Position numbers and translations under genes: made by a program. From Piromyces finnis (lineage: Eukaryota > Neocallimastigomycota > Neocallimastigomycetes > Neocallimastigales > Neocallimastigaceae): a DNA stretch of 64,000 nt. Numbering within the stretch: position 1 is the first letter of the stretch; each line of letters begins with the position of its first letter. The notes beneath the pieces are model-generated. The model was not told the origin of the DNA, searched no databases, and was given only the letters and a program-made list of their open reading frames with translations. Below are positions 9,573 to 20,842 of this stretch, one piece after another. The stretch spans positions 95,191 through 159,190 of the forward strand of contig MCFH01000084.1 of the NCBI GenBank assembly GCA_002104945.1, in the 5' to 3' direction.

Positions 9573-12500
9573 TCATGGGACAAAATTATGATCTCCATTG
9601 GTTGCGCTGGCCCTCCTGGCCTGTCTTACTGTTTCTTCAGCATTGACGCTCTTGGATGTTGCTTCAAACCTTTTGAACATTGACCATTGCTGGCCAATAG
9701 CAAAAGGCATGATTTTGGTTAGAAGTTCCGCGGTTACCGTCAAGAATGGTGTTCCTTCGTTAGTACCAGATTGAATCTGACGCTTACAAAGTTCTTTCCA
9801 TTCCCTTGAATTGTAATTAATATTGTTAAAACTTCTTCCCCCAAGAAGGAATTTAAATATTTTACTGCACACACTAGAATAATCATACACATTAATATTC
9901 ACCGGATTATTAGAACTATTACTATCATTAACTAAATTACTATCTAAATTAGAATTATTATCTTCACTATTGCTATCATTACTAATATTATTATTTCTAT
10001 TACTACTATTGTTATTATTACTATTGTTACTATTACTATTGTTATTATTACTATTGTTACTATTACTATTAATATTATTACTATCTCTACTGATATTATC
10101 AATTTCATTATTATTGATAGGACTATTGGAATTACGTTGACTGAAAAAATTTAATAGCTGGACTATGGAATCATAATGTTTAATACGGATATCTCTAAAT
10201 GTTGGACAATCTAATAACCAATGTTTAATACTTTGATCTCCACACTTGCAACATGGACAGTAGTTAGGACAAACTGGATCAACAAATTTGGCAGCTTTGG
10301 CAACTCTAGCATCCAACTTGTATCCGCTTCTTGCTTTCAATAGCCAGTAGAAGCCATAGGCAAACTCTGGGTACTCATAACATAATTTAATAAAATCTTT
10401 AGTATCAATAAACTTATTATCATCATAATATTGCGCTTTGATTGAATTCCCTTTGAGATCTTTCCAATAAAAGTTTTTAACTGCTTTAACATCTCCATGT
10501 TTCTTTAGTTTTTTATCAAGTGTCCTACTTGATTTGCACCACGTGTATTTTCTAAATTTAGGAATGTAATTGACAAGGTGTGAGATAATACAATTTGAGT
10601 TTTTCCATTTGTTAAAACATCTAACCTGAGCTAATGCACATTTGGCTGACAATGGAGGAATATTCAAATCTTTTGAAATAGAGTATAAAGATATAAACGA
10701 TACAGCTTTATGAACTCCGGCAACCCATCGTATTCCTTTGTTAACATGCTTCTGTGCAATCCTAGACCTGGCTTTGTTGGATCCAAGTAATGGTGCAAAG
10801 TATGAAACTCTGCTAATCACTTGTGAGTTAAGTACTAGCTTTTTGAAGGGAATAGGAATATTAGGATTTCTTAAGAATTTACTGACTGAGAAAAGTCCTT
10901 TCAAAACCTTGTTATTAAGAGCTTTAATAACTGGTTTAAGGGACAGATTCTTATCAAATGGAACACCAAGATAAGTATAACAATCAGTAGTTGGAATGGG
11001 TTGTCCTGCTAAGTAAAATGTTGGATCTCTCTTGTTCTGATTTTCTATTGATTCAGGACGAATCACCATCGTTGAACATTTCTGGATACCAAATTCCATT
11101 TCATTATACAAGGCCCATTCATTAACTCTTCTAAGCATCTTTTTTAAGCATCCTCTTGTTGGAGCACAAATAACTATATCATCTGCAAAAAGTCCACCAC
11201 AGCATCGAGTGTCACCTAAACTGACTCCGAGATCTTCACACTCTTTAAATATATCATTAATAAAGAGATTAAAGAGAATAGGAGAAAGAGGGCATCCTTG
11301 ACGGACTCCTTTCTTCACATCAAAAGATTTCGAGAATTGTCCATCTAATTTGACATTAGCCTTAGATGTTAAATATAAATTTTTGATGAATTGTAAACTC
11401 TTACCTCGGATTCCTAAACAATCTAATTTATGGAGAATATTACCGATTGGGACTGAATCGTATGCTTTCCTGAGATCTAAAAAGGCCAAATATGTCTCTT
11501 TATTATCTAATTGACGTCTACGGCATATTTCTTGGATTGAAATGAAAAGACTGATACTTTCTTCCTTTTTTCGAAAACCAAATTGTTCAGGTCTAATGAA
11601 ATTATTCTTTAGACCATATTCTGAGATTCTAGTGGTGACAATTTTGGAAATCAACTTAATACCATTATTGATAAGTGATATACCTCGATAGTTATCACAA
11701 TCTGTCAAATCTCCCTTCTTAGGAATAGAAACAATACTGGATTCATTCCATGAGTTGGGGAAGTCTCCATCCCAAATACGGTTGTATAATTTAAGAATAA
11801 AATTTAAACCATAAGAATCATTATCTGAAGTGGTATTACCGGAAGAATTATTATCTGTAGCATTATTAGAATCATTACTTGATGGAATTAATGCTTTGTA
11901 AAATTCAATTGGAATACCATCCGGACCTGATGCTTTATAATTCGGAGTAGAGAGGATAGCTGACTTGACTTCATCAATACTAATATCTTGGTTGATATCC
12001 CATTCATCAAGCATAGGGAGTGAAAAACGTTTATTCGTTGGTTCTTCATACCAATGCTCCAAATCAAGACTTACGCCACTTGGATCTGATGCAAGATTTT
12101 CGAAATGATCATGCCACACATCTAGTTGTTCTTCCGTAGCAACAACTAACTCTCCATTTTTATTTTTAATTGGTTGAGCAATAAAGAAGGAATCTTTTCC
12201 AATTTTTGCAGTTTTCTTGATCCATTTCCAGGCCTTCTTAGGATTATGACTCTTCATATACTCACATCCTGTTTTAATCCAATGAAGATATTCTTGTTTC
12301 CTAAATTCATTACATCTTTTGTGGATGTAATCAATGAGCTTACGGTAGATTTTAATTCTTTTAATAAATTCATCTATATCATAAATTCTTTCTTTTTTAA
12401 ATCTCTTATACAACTTCATTTTGATTTTTTGGAGATTAAAAATTTGTTGTGAAATATGAAATGAAGACTTTATAACATTATTTGCTGAGGTAATACTGAG

Positions 12501-14099
12501 CTCGTCTGCAATTGAAAAAGCAGTTGAAGTAAATTCTTTGGAAAGATCATCTGTAGAAACATTAGGATCGTTGAATTTTGCTGAAAGTATTTGGAATTTA
12601 TTATGACTGAGAATAGATTCCTTTTCCTCAATACATTTTAATCTATTCCATTTCAGAATTTTCTTAGGAACGTTAAAGTCATTAGAAAAATCTTCCATAG
12701 GAATAATTTTACCATTAATAAGAAGTGGCTTATGGTCTGATACAGGATAAAAATTATTTATAAATGATCCTGAGTGAATAAGATCTTTCATCTTCGAATT
12801 GATAAGAGCATGGTCAATGTCGGAAGATTGTTCACCTCGAGTCCAAGAGATAGTAGACCCTCTAAGCGGAAGAATTTCCCAATCTCCTAATCCATTAGTT
12901 GATAACCAGTTGGATAATTTTACTTTAGACATATTAAAATCACCAACAAGAATCGATGGATGGGATGAATGAGTTTGTAACCACAAGCGAACTTCTAACT
13001 TTGCATGATCAACATAGATGTTGTGATGACTATGAGGCATATAAACATTTCCAATCGAGCATTTGAATCTATTCCAGAGACTAAAAGTATAAATAGAAAT
13101 AATATACTTTCCAGAGAAGTTTTCAAGTGAGGCTTGACACGAATTGTGAAAACCTAAATATAAACCTCTCATTCCCGGAACTGATTCGTCAGCTTTCTTG
13201 AAAAAGTGTCTATAGTTTCGCAAAGTAACACGACAAGGATAATCTGTATTCGATCCAGAACCATTACCAGTTTCTTGGAAACATAAGAATAATGGTTTGA
13301 AAATAGCTGTGAAATAGCTAATACTATCTCTCTTTTCATGATTCCACCCATTGGTGTTCCAACTAAGACAAAAAGAAAAGTTATCAGGCTTGTTGGATGA
13401 GGAAGAATCGTTGCTATTATTATTATTATTAAAGTCATCGTTATTAATGGATGATGCATCAGAGGAATAAGTAGAACTATTACTAGATGGCTGTGAAACT
13501 GAAGAACTATCAACTATTGAACTGTTATCAGAGTTGATAGAACTATTAGAATTAATTGTTGAATGTTGAGATTGAAATTGTGTTTGCTGTAGATCTGGAA
13601 TATTTTCATGATGGGAAACTTGTTGAAGATCCTGTTGAAGATCTCGTTGAAGATCGGATTGTTGATGAGATTGTTGAACTGATTGTTGAACTGATTGTTG
13701 AAATGATTGTTGAATAGAATGTTGATGTTTATTAGAAACTAAAATTTTACGTTTGAGAGTGGAAAAAGTGTATTTGTGATTCCTTCTACTACGAGCTGAA
13801 AAGGAAATTGAGGTAACTGAAAGTTTCTTCTTTAACATGTGTAAGATTTTAATACAATCTTTTGATGAACCATGAACCTTGACTAAGAAAAAGTGATCAT
13901 TGAAAGTTTGAAAATATTTAACACTAATAACTGAATTAAATTTATCTTCTAGAATAACCTCGAGTTTTTCCCATAGCATATTTACTGACCATGATCGAAT
14001 ACCACGGATAAAGAAGGAGCGAATATCATCTAAGGGGATACCATAAGACCGGGTACCACGTCTGATATAATTCTTATCTTTAATATAAAGGACTGACAT
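9573..14099 (-). CDS. LINE polyprotein, endonuclease-reverse transcriptase (copy 5)
   Basis: 1508-residue intact ORF with the same architecture as the copy 3 protein: Gln-rich N-terminal region, APE-like endonuclease (VGDFNM, SDIDH, SDHKP), reverse transcriptase with FADD, Cys/His motif, Asn/Ser tract and C-terminal block ending NFVP. It differs from copy 3 by scattered substitutions, by one extra QQSV unit in the Gln-rich segment and by the length of the Asn/Ser tract, all consistent with replication slippage. Every recognisable catalytic residue is kept. The start is the first in-frame ATG and is conserved between copies. Confidence 0.95.
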   Translation of the reverse strand: MSVLYIKDKNYIRRGTRSYGIPLDDIRSFFIRGIRSWSVNMLWEKLEVILEDKFNSVISVKYFQTFNDHFFLVKVHGSSKDCIKILHMLKKKLSVTSISFSARSRRNHKYTFSTLKRKILVSNKHQHSIQQSFQQSVQQSVQQSHQQSDLQRDLQQDLQQVSHHENIPDLQQTQFQSQHSTINSNSSINSDNSSIVDSSSVSQPSSNSSTYSSDASSINNDDFNNNNNSNDSSSSNKPDNFSFCLSWNTNGWNHEKRDSISYFTAIFKPLFLCFQETGNGSGSNTDYPCRVTLRNYRHFFKKADESVPGMRGLYLGFHNSCQASLENFSGKYIISIYTFSLWNRFKCSIGNVYMPHSHHNIYVDHAKLEVRLWLQTHSSHPSILVGDFNMSKVKLSNWLSTNGLGDWEILPLRGSTISWTRGEQSSDIDHALINSKMKDLIHSGSFINNFYPVSDHKPLLINGKIIPMEDFSNDFNVPKKILKWNRLKCIEEKESILSHNKFQILSAKFNDPNVSTDDLSKEFTSTAFSIADELSITSANNVIKSSFHISQQIFNLQKIKMKLYKRFKKERIYDIDEFIKRIKIYRKLIDYIHKRCNEFRKQEYLHWIKTGCEYMKSHNPKKAWKWIKKTAKIGKDSFFIAQPIKNKNGELVVATEEQLDVWHDHFENLASDPSGVSLDLEHWYEEPTNKRFSLPMLDEWDINQDISIDEVKSAILSTPNYKASGPDGIPIEFYKALIPSSNDSNNATDNNSSGNTTSDNDSYGLNFILKLYNRIWDGDFPNSWNESSIVSIPKKGDLTDCDNYRGISLINNGIKLISKIVTTRISEYGLKNNFIRPEQFGFRKKEESISLFISIQEICRRRQLDNKETYLAFLDLRKAYDSVPIGNILHKLDCLGIRGKSLQFIKNLYLTSKANVKLDGQFSKSFDVKKGVRQGCPLSPILFNLFINDIFKECEDLGVSLGDTRCCGGLFADDIVICAPTRGCLKKMLRRVNEWALYNEMEFGIQKCSTMVIRPESIENQNKRDPTFYLAGQPIPTTDCYTYLGVPFDKNLSLKPVIKALNNKVLKGLFSVSKFLRNPNIPIPFKKLVLNSQVISRVSYFAPLLGSNKARSRIAQKHVNKGIRWVAGVHKAVSFISLYSISKDLNIPPLSAKCALAQVRCFNKWKNSNCIISHLVNYIPKFRKYTWCKSSRTLDKKLKKHGDVKAVKNFYWKDLKGNSIKAQYYDDNKFIDTKDFIKLCYEYPEFAYGFYWLLKARSGYKLDARVAKAAKFVDPVCPNYCPCCKCGDQSIKHWLLDCPTFRDIRIKHYDSIVQLLNFFSQRNSNSPINNNEIDNISRDSNNINSNSNNSNNNNSNSNNSNNNNSSNRNNNISNDSNSEDNNSNLDSNLVNDSNSSNNPVNINVYDYSSVCSKIFKFLLGGRSFNNINYNSREWKELCKRQIQSGTNEGTPFLTVTAELLTKIMPFAIGQQWSMFKRFEATSKSVNAEETVRQARRASATNGDHNFVP

Positions 14100-14744
14100 G
14101 ATAATAAATTCTAATTAAAAAATATTGAATATAAAATAAATACTAATAAAAATTACAAATATAACGTATATGGAAAAAAATCTGTCTCTCTCTCTCTTCT
14201 TAAAAGTACTGGATAGTACAAAAATTGTTACGATGCTTTGTTTAAAGTTTCTTATTTTTTGAATTCTAGTTGTAAATTTTCTTTAAAAATTCTAGTTTTG
14301 GTTTGTTGTTAGTAAATTCGATTCGCTTTTTGACACTAAACTTGTTTGACTTTACTTTTCATTAAATATTTAAATTGGTAAAAAATTTGAATCAAGAATG
14401 TCGACACCAGAAAGCTTGTGAATAGTATTTTTACATGATGTAGAGTGAATCAGTCTCTTACAAGAAACAATACAACAATAGCTACATGAATATAAAAGTA
14501 CAATGCAAATGCTAAAGTTGACTACATTGGATTCTTACAAGAGAAGAGTAGTACTACATGAATACATGAATAAAAGAAAAAATACAGCAACAAAATGTAT
14601 TACTCTTCTAATTAAATACTATACAAACTTACCTGAAAAATCAAACATTCACTTATTCATCAAATACTTAAATTTGATGAATAAAATGTTTATTAATCGC
14701 TCAGTACCATGAGCTTAGTCCTAATAATTTTCCCTTGAAGACTA

Positions 14745-15059
14745 ACCAAGCATCCATTGCGCAATGCTTGGATTTAATTCTTTCTACTCTCTCAGTACCA
14801 TGAGCATGAGTAGACCCCCTTGAGAAATTACATTTATTAAATAAATGAAGGCACATTCCTAAGAGGGCACCAAGCATCCATTGCGCAATACTTGGATTTA
14901 ATTCTTTCTACTCTCTCAGTACCATGAGCATGAGTAGACCCCCTTGAGAAACTACATTTATTAAATAAATGAAGGCACGTTCCCAAGAGGGATGAGCATG
15001 AGTAGACCCCCTTGAGAAACTACATTTATTAAATAAATGAAGGCACGTTCCCAAGAGGG
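14745..15059 (-). repeat. Leader monomers of copy 5
   Basis: Two units with a ~123-bp period followed at the 5' end by a 69-bp shortened unit that starts ATGAGCATGAGTAGA directly after CCCAAGAGGG. Each full unit contains the inverted pairs CCAAGCAT/ATGCTTGG, TCTACTC/GAGTAGA and CATTTATT/AATAAATG. Confidence 0.88.
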
Positions 15060-15163
15060 AATATTATTACTATCTCTACTGATATAGCATGAGTAGACCC
15101 CCTTGAGAAACTACATTTATTAAATAAATGAAGGCACGTTCCCAAGAGGGACAAGGGGGTAGA
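15060..15163. repeat. Nested right-hand target-site duplications of copies 5, 4 and 3
   Basis: Reading left to right: AATATTATTACT (copy 5 duplication, 15060-15071); ATCTCTACTGATAT (last bases of copy 4); AGCATGAGTAGA (copy 4 duplication, 15086-15097); the 54-bp 5' end of the copy 3 leader (15098-15151); and CAAGGGGGTAGA (copy 3 duplication, 15152-15163). The order mirrors the left-hand junctions at 9264, 8445 and 2820, proving the nesting order 3, then 4, then 5. Confidence 0.9.
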
Positions 15164-15784
15164 AACAATGAAAGCAGAGTTCTATTTCAAAGAAAAGGAA
15201 CATTCCAAATTTATTAAAAATTAATAAGACATTTCCAAATATTATTGCTTAAACAAAAAACTCTTAAAACACAAATCGATCATATCTAAAAACCTAATTA
15301 TTAAGCCTTTTAAAAAAATGCATTTCTCACATACAGCCAAATTATTAAATACTCAATTTTAAATCCACTTAAAAAAAATTATAATTAAACAAAAGCATTT
15401 AATTTACAACATAACCAAAAAATACCTATATATATTTTAATTTTTATCTTTATTAAAATTATATTAATAGAATTATTTCTATTTTTTCTATTTCAATACA
15501 TTATTTTTAAGAATTTCAAATAATTTATTATTATTATATAAAATTCATTATTATTTTATATGTATTATTACTTAATTAAGAATATAATTTCAATAATTTT
15601 TAATTTATATGAAATATATATTTTGTATTTACACTTTCGGATTATTAATTATTATAATCCATAATTTTAAACTAAATTAATTTAGGATTGCTTACTAATC
15701 AACAAATTTAAACTAATTTAAGTTAATTTAAGCATTTTTTTAGTTGCTTTATGATCATTTCATTCATACATTTATGCGATAAAT
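15164..15784. other. AT-rich spacer, LINE stack to transporter 1
   Basis: Host-type AT-rich DNA with no coding signal. About the last 80 bases are shared with the region downstream of the second transporter (about 23640-23718) and represent its 3' flank. Confidence 0.7.
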
Positions 15785-17224
15785 TTATGCGTCATCAGCC
15801 TTGTGGTTACGCTTTTCAATTTCCTTGTTGATTTCATCAATCTTTTCATCAGTTAATGAATAGAAGGAAATGATAATCATCATAACAATCATTAAAATAG
15901 CTGGAATAATAGCAACATTCCAACGAATACATTCCTTAGTAGAATCGGCTTGGTGCTTCATCTTATAGAACCAACCAACGGAAGTATTGTGGATATTCAT
16001 ACAACAGAAAGCAGTAACGAAGTAGAAAGCAATAACACGTAATGGTCCGTTACGAATAAATTCAATCCATAAATCACTAACCTTAACATTTTCAGTTTCC
16101 TTGTCTTCCATAACAACACGTTCCTTAGACTTAACGAAACAGAATACAAGAAGTAAGAAACCAACAACAGCGTAAAGAATCATAGCAGAGAACCAAGCCT
16201 TTGAATTAGTAGTGTAACCACTACCACCATCATTAGCTTCAAGGTCTGCATCGTAGTGGAAGAAGTAAAGGAGCCATCCTGGAATAGCACCACCAAGAGC
16301 AAAACCGGCCTTGAAGAAAATACCAGTAAGAGCATTGATAATACCGGCAATACGACGACCAGTAGTATATTCAGCATAAGAAATAACTTCTGGAACAATA
16401 GCCCACATGTAACCAGTAACAGTGGTAAGACCAGTTGACTTGATAAAGTTGGCAACTAACATCCAGACACTCTTATCAGAGTCGGCAAGACCCATTCTAC
16501 TGAAGATGTATAATAAGGCATAACCGATAATACCAATAACACCAAAGGAATAGAATAATCCCTTCTTACCAGTGAACTTCTTAATGTATGGAACAAATGG
16601 CATGATGACAAAACCTGGAAGAGCACCAATAAAGTTGAATAAAACAACATTCCAATCAATAGCTTGTTTGGAGAAGAGACCAGCAACAATTGGGAAACCA
16701 GTCCAGACAAATAAACCACCAATGTTAGCCATAGTCATACGAATAGAGGTAAGAACTGTAATTTCTTGAGTATCTCTAGTCATTGAAGCATTTAAGGCAC
16801 CGTATGGAACGTTAGTAAGAGTGTAACACATTTGTAATAAAGTGTAGGTAATAGCGGCGTAAGTAATACTACCCTTGAAAATATCCCAGTAACAAAGAAT
16901 AGCAAGAACACATAATGGGAAACCAGCTGTAACTAAATAGGAACGGTACTTACCCCAACGTGGGTTGTGCTTATCAACAAAGGCACCAACAAATGGATCC
17001 CAAATAACATCAAGTAAACGAACAACAAGCATAAGTGCACCTGATACAGCTGTTGCCTTCTTTGAATCATTACCAATAATATATACATTAGTGTAGTAGA
17101 ATGCAATGAAACCACTAACATTTTGGTAAATAAAGTTTTGTGCCATATCACCAGCACCATAACCAATTCTGGTTAACCATGAAAGCTTGAAAAAGCCATT
17201 GGCTTCGTCCTTTACTGTACTCAT
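15785..17224 (-). CDS. GPH-family pentoside/xyloside:cation symporter (copy 1)
   Basis: 479-residue polytopic membrane protein of the glycoside-pentoside-hexuronide:cation symporter family (MelB/XynB-like MFS), a family that is chiefly bacterial. It probably imports xylose or short xylo-oligosaccharides with H+ or Na+; substrate is inferred from the neighbours. Visible signs: N-terminal GYGAGDMAQNFIY in helix 1; the family signature around residues 76-94 (WDPFVGAFVDKHNPRWGKYR); about 12 hydrophobic segments; a charged C-terminal tail (EEKIDEINKEIEKR-like). No intron, first in-frame ATG, A at -3. It differs from the copy at 23719-25158 by only three residues (V67, N331, N340 here; I, K, D there). 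The upstream ~170 bp is also related between copies. Horizontal acquisition from rumen bacteria is likely but inferred. Confidence 0.9.
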   Translation of the reverse strand: MSTVKDEANGFFKLSWLTRIGYGAGDMAQNFIYQNVSGFIAFYYTNVYIIGNDSKKATAVSGALMLVVRLLDVIWDPFVGAFVDKHNPRWGKYRSYLVTAGFPLCVLAILCYWDIFKGSITYAAITYTLLQMCYTLTNVPYGALNASMTRDTQEITVLTSIRMTMANIGGLFVWTGFPIVAGLFSKQAIDWNVVLFNFIGALPGFVIMPFVPYIKKFTGKKGLFYSFGVIGIIGYALLYIFSRMGLADSDKSVWMLVANFIKSTGLTTVTGYMWAIVPEVISYAEYTTGRRIAGIINALTGIFFKAGFALGGAIPGWLLYFFHYDADLEANDGGSGYTTNSKAWFSAMILYAVVGFLLLVFCFVKSKERVVMEDKETENVKVSDLWIEFIRNGPLRVIAFYFVTAFCCMNIHNTSVGWFYKMKHQADSTKECIRWNVAIIPAILMIVMMIIISFYSLTDEKIDEINKEIEKRNHKADDA

Positions 17225-17400
17225 TTTTTTTCTTAAATTAACTTAAATGTAAAACTATTAGTTTAAATTTTAATTTTTTACTTAAATTATTATCTTAAAA
17301 TATTAAGTAATTTTATTACTTAATTTATTTTATTGAATATTAAAAAAATAGTCTTTTCGTTTTACTTTTATACTTCTTTTTTATTAAAAAACTTTTGTAT
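17225..17400 (-). promoter_or_regulatory. Promoter-proximal flank shared by both transporter genes
   Basis: About 170 bp upstream of the first transporter aligns, with many indels, to the region upstream of the second (25159-25340). The first ~45 bases are nearly identical, and the TTAAGTAAT.TATTACTTA word and an AGTCTT...TTTTATAC block are kept. Beyond this the flanks are unrelated. This probably marks the core promoter and 5' UTR; no specific factor site can be named. Confidence 0.5.
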
Positions 17401-19805
17401 ATATTACATTATTAATATAATATATATTTATTATTAAAAAAATAAATTAATTATTGTGTAATATATTAAAATTTACACAAATATTAACATAATATTTTAT
17501 AATAAATTATAAAATTATATATGTTTAAAAATATATTTTTTAAAGTTAAATATACCTTATTATGTTAAATAGCACAATAATGAAAAATGATGGTTTATAA
17601 ATAATAAATATAATTTATAATATCTATAAAAAAATATACATTTACACATATCATTTTTATAATTGCAATAATAAAAATAATTTTATAAATATTTATTCAT
17701 TTATTCTAATCTTTGATTAATAATTAAGTTAAAACTTACAAATCTGCTCCTATATTCAACTAATATTCAATCACATAGTAAATAGAGTTTATTTTTGGAA
17801 ACTTTAATTTATTATTTATTAAATTTTTAATTTATAATATTAAGCACTTTTTATTAAAATGAGTAAGGTCTATTCATTATTTTTATTAAATTGAATAATA
17901 GAAATGTAGAAAAATAAGTTATTTAAACGATATATTTATCTTTTAAATATATATACAATATATATTGTATAATTAATTAAAATAAATATTGAAAAATTAA
18001 TCAAATATTGAATATATATGAATATATAAATCTTATTGAATGTAAATAAATTATTTATCTAAAAATAGAAAATAATTACACAATACAAAATTAAATTGAT
18101 GTAATATATATTATAACATTGATGAAATTTAATGTAAATAATTATTCTCATATATTACTTATAATAAATCATATATACATATAAAAAAAAAATTAACATC
18201 ATTATATTATTAACAGATTAGATCTTAATATTATTCTATTATTTTAAATGCTAACATGCATATATTTTTAAAATTTAATTCGATTGATAGTTATTATATC
18301 TATAGTATTACATAAGAATAAGAAAATACATTTATTTTAATATTTTATGAAAAATCAAAGAAATTTAGTTTTTATTAATTTAAAACCTAAGAAGTGAATT
18401 ACTTAATAAGAATCATTAATATAAAAATATTTATAATAAGCATTGTAACATTGTAACTCCACAATTATATTTATGGTAATATAAGTTTACTAATGAAGTA
18501 AATTTTTTTTTACTTTCTTAAAATAATTAATAACAATATTAATTCAAAAAAAGTTTATTTTTATAAATTTTTAATTTAAAATTTAATTAGTGATTGTAAA
18601 CTCTATTATATATTAAATCAGATCAAATCAAATGTCATTATTGGATGAACAAAATAATAAGGGAATTTAATCAAAATGTAAACTTTATTTTATATTAAGA
18701 AATTGTTTTAATTCATCCTTATTTTATGTTAAATTAAACTTTGCTAATCAAGATAAATAAAGATATATGTATAACGGTAAAGTAATGATTTAATAATAAA
18801 TAAACTTTTTACTTTAATTTTAAAATGATATATTTAATAATTACGTAACTATGGTTAATGGATGAATTATTATTATTATAATCATAATGTAAAAAAAAAG
18901 TAAACTGTAATTAAAGAAAAATTAAGATTTTCTTTGATTTATAAAAAATAAATGTAATAAAGAAGGTAACTATAAGGAAAATGTTTATATGAATCTTTTT
19001 TTATGAAATAATGTAATATATTTTATTAATTAATAATTAGTAATGTACAACTAATATTTATCAAAATTCCTATCCTCAAATATATTAATACATTGGCGTT
19101 TATTTTGTTCATTCTCCAGTCAAATAATAAAATATAAAAGAAAAAAGAAATAAAAATTTTATTAATTTAATAATGAATCATTTTAGGAAATATTTCATAA
19201 AATTAAAAATTGTGTTAATAAATACAATTTATTATATTTTAAAAATTATTGGAGAGGTTTTTTTAAGAAATTTAGAAAATTATGTTAATTTTTTTATTAA
19301 ATAGAATATTCAAAAGAATTTTGTTAATGTTTATTTAAAAATTTTGTTAATTAATAAATATTGCATTTATAATAAAAGCATTTGAATAAACACTTTATTT
19401 CCTTTTCATGGAGATATATTAAAATAATCATACTTAAAGCAAATGTTTAACAATAGTATTATCATTTTAAAAAAGATTAAAATTATGACTTTAATCGATA
19501 CTTGTTAAAGTTAAAATTTTATTAAAAAGTAGTAACCTCCTAGATATAGTTAGATAAATTAAATTTAAAAATTTTTTATGGAAAAATTAAAAAGAAATTC
19601 AATTAAAGAAACTTGATTTTAATTATTTTTTTAATTTTGTTATATTCTTTGTTATTATAAATATTAAGAAGTAAAAAAAAAAAATAAAGTTCTTTTCACT
19701 TTTTTTTTTTTTTTTTTTTTTTAATTAAAAAAATAATATTTATATTGCCATTTTGGAGGAATGAGGAATTTATTGTTATTATATAATAAAGAAAATAAAA
19801 ATTGA

Positions 19806-20041
19806 GATACAGCTCGGTTCACTTTACTCAGATTTTGTGGAACGACTTATATACTTTATTTATAAATTATTAAAATACATTTTTAATATTTTTATATATG
19901 ATCGTAAGAATATCTTTTCCTAATTATTATAATCTTAAATAAAGTTTTATTTATATTTTCTACTAATTTAACTATAAAGTTTGTGTTTGTTTATCTGTTT
20001 ATATTAAATACTATAATACTTTATGATATGAAATTAATATG
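19806..20041 (+). repeat. Left arm of an inverted repeat (partner 22615-22851)
   Basis: About 236 bp that reappears in reverse complement at 22615-22851, with substitutions and small indels. Shared landmarks include the outer CTCGGTTCA, the block GACTTATATACTTTATTTAT, ATGATCGTAAGAATATCTTTT and CTACTAATTTAACTATAAA. Arms are about 2.6 kb apart. The outer edge carries GAACCGAGYTRTATCAAA in inverse orientation. No coding potential between the arms. Confidence 0.75.
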
Positions 20042-20329
20042 TCTAGCTACATATTCGTCCTATTTAAAATAATTTTTATTATTTAAAATATTCAATTTCA
20101 TATTTAAAAATTTATATCAAATATTTTATAATAATAATAATATAATAATTGATATATATTAATTATAGAATTAATGTACATATTTCATCATATTCTTATA
20201 TATTAATATATATATTAGTATATCATTCATATTGTTAAATGTAGAGTTACATTTTATTGTAATATTAATTTGTATTACATTATTATAGTAATATTTCATT
20301 TAAATATATTGTAAAATATATTGTATTAT

Positions 20330-20428
20330 ATTATATTTAATTATTTTCATATATTATGAATGCACTATATTATATAATTGACATTCAATTATATTTAATT
20401 ATAGGAATTTTATAATATAAAGATATTC
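20330..20428 (+). repeat. Second inverted pair (partner 22932-23022)
   Basis: About 95 bp that matches 22932-23022 in reverse complement (landmarks TATATAATTGA.ATTCAATTATA and TTCATAATATAT on the partner). The partner lies outside, not inside, the first inverted repeat, so the two pairs do not form one simple palindrome; a rearrangement has occurred. Confidence 0.65.
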
Positions 20429-20463
20429 ACGTATAATAATTAATTAGAGGTTTTTATATAAAT

Positions 20464-20752
20464 AAATTAAAATAGTCATGTAATAACGTGACTAATAGCA
20501 ATTGAGGCGTAGAGATATTCACAAGATAAAATAAATTTAAGTGATAACATAAATTTATTAATTATAAATTTAAATAATAAAAACATAAAATTATAACATA
20601 ATTTTATGTTATATAAATAATTTCTTTTGTTTATTATTTTTATTTCTAATGTTTTATATTTATATTTTATTATATTTTTATTATACTTTAATATTTTTAT
20701 ACTTTTTATACTAGTTTATTATAAATTATTAATTAAACAAACAAAATGTAAT
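20464..20752 (+). repeat. Direct duplication, unit 1 (unit 2 at 20843-21128)
   Basis: About 285 bp repeated with a spacing of 379 bp. Each unit starts AAATTAAAATAGTCATGTAA and contains an imperfect palindrome (GTCATGTAATTACGTGAC in unit 2), TTGAGGCGTA, CACAAGATAAAATAAATT and a distal TTAATTAAACAAACAAAAT. Units have diverged by substitutions and indels, so the duplication is not recent. Confidence 0.8.
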
Positions 20753-20842
20753 TTTGTAATTTATAATATTAAAAGATGATATGAAATACTATATAAAACT
20801 CTAATTATTAATAAAATTATTTTATTAATAATTACATAAAAT

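Larger units (their letters stand above)
9276..15059 (-). mobile_element. Family A LINE copy 5, full-length, youngest in its stack
   Basis: Uninterrupted complete element on the minus strand: 58-T tail (longest in the window), 3' UTR, intact ORF, leader with the intact candidate intron, and two full monomers plus a shortened one at the 5' end. It is inserted in copy 4, which is inserted in copy 3. Its 5' terminus (sense CCCTCTTGGGAACG) matches those of copies 3 and 6. The intact coding frame, long tail and perfect target-site duplication suggest recent mobility. Confidence 0.94.
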
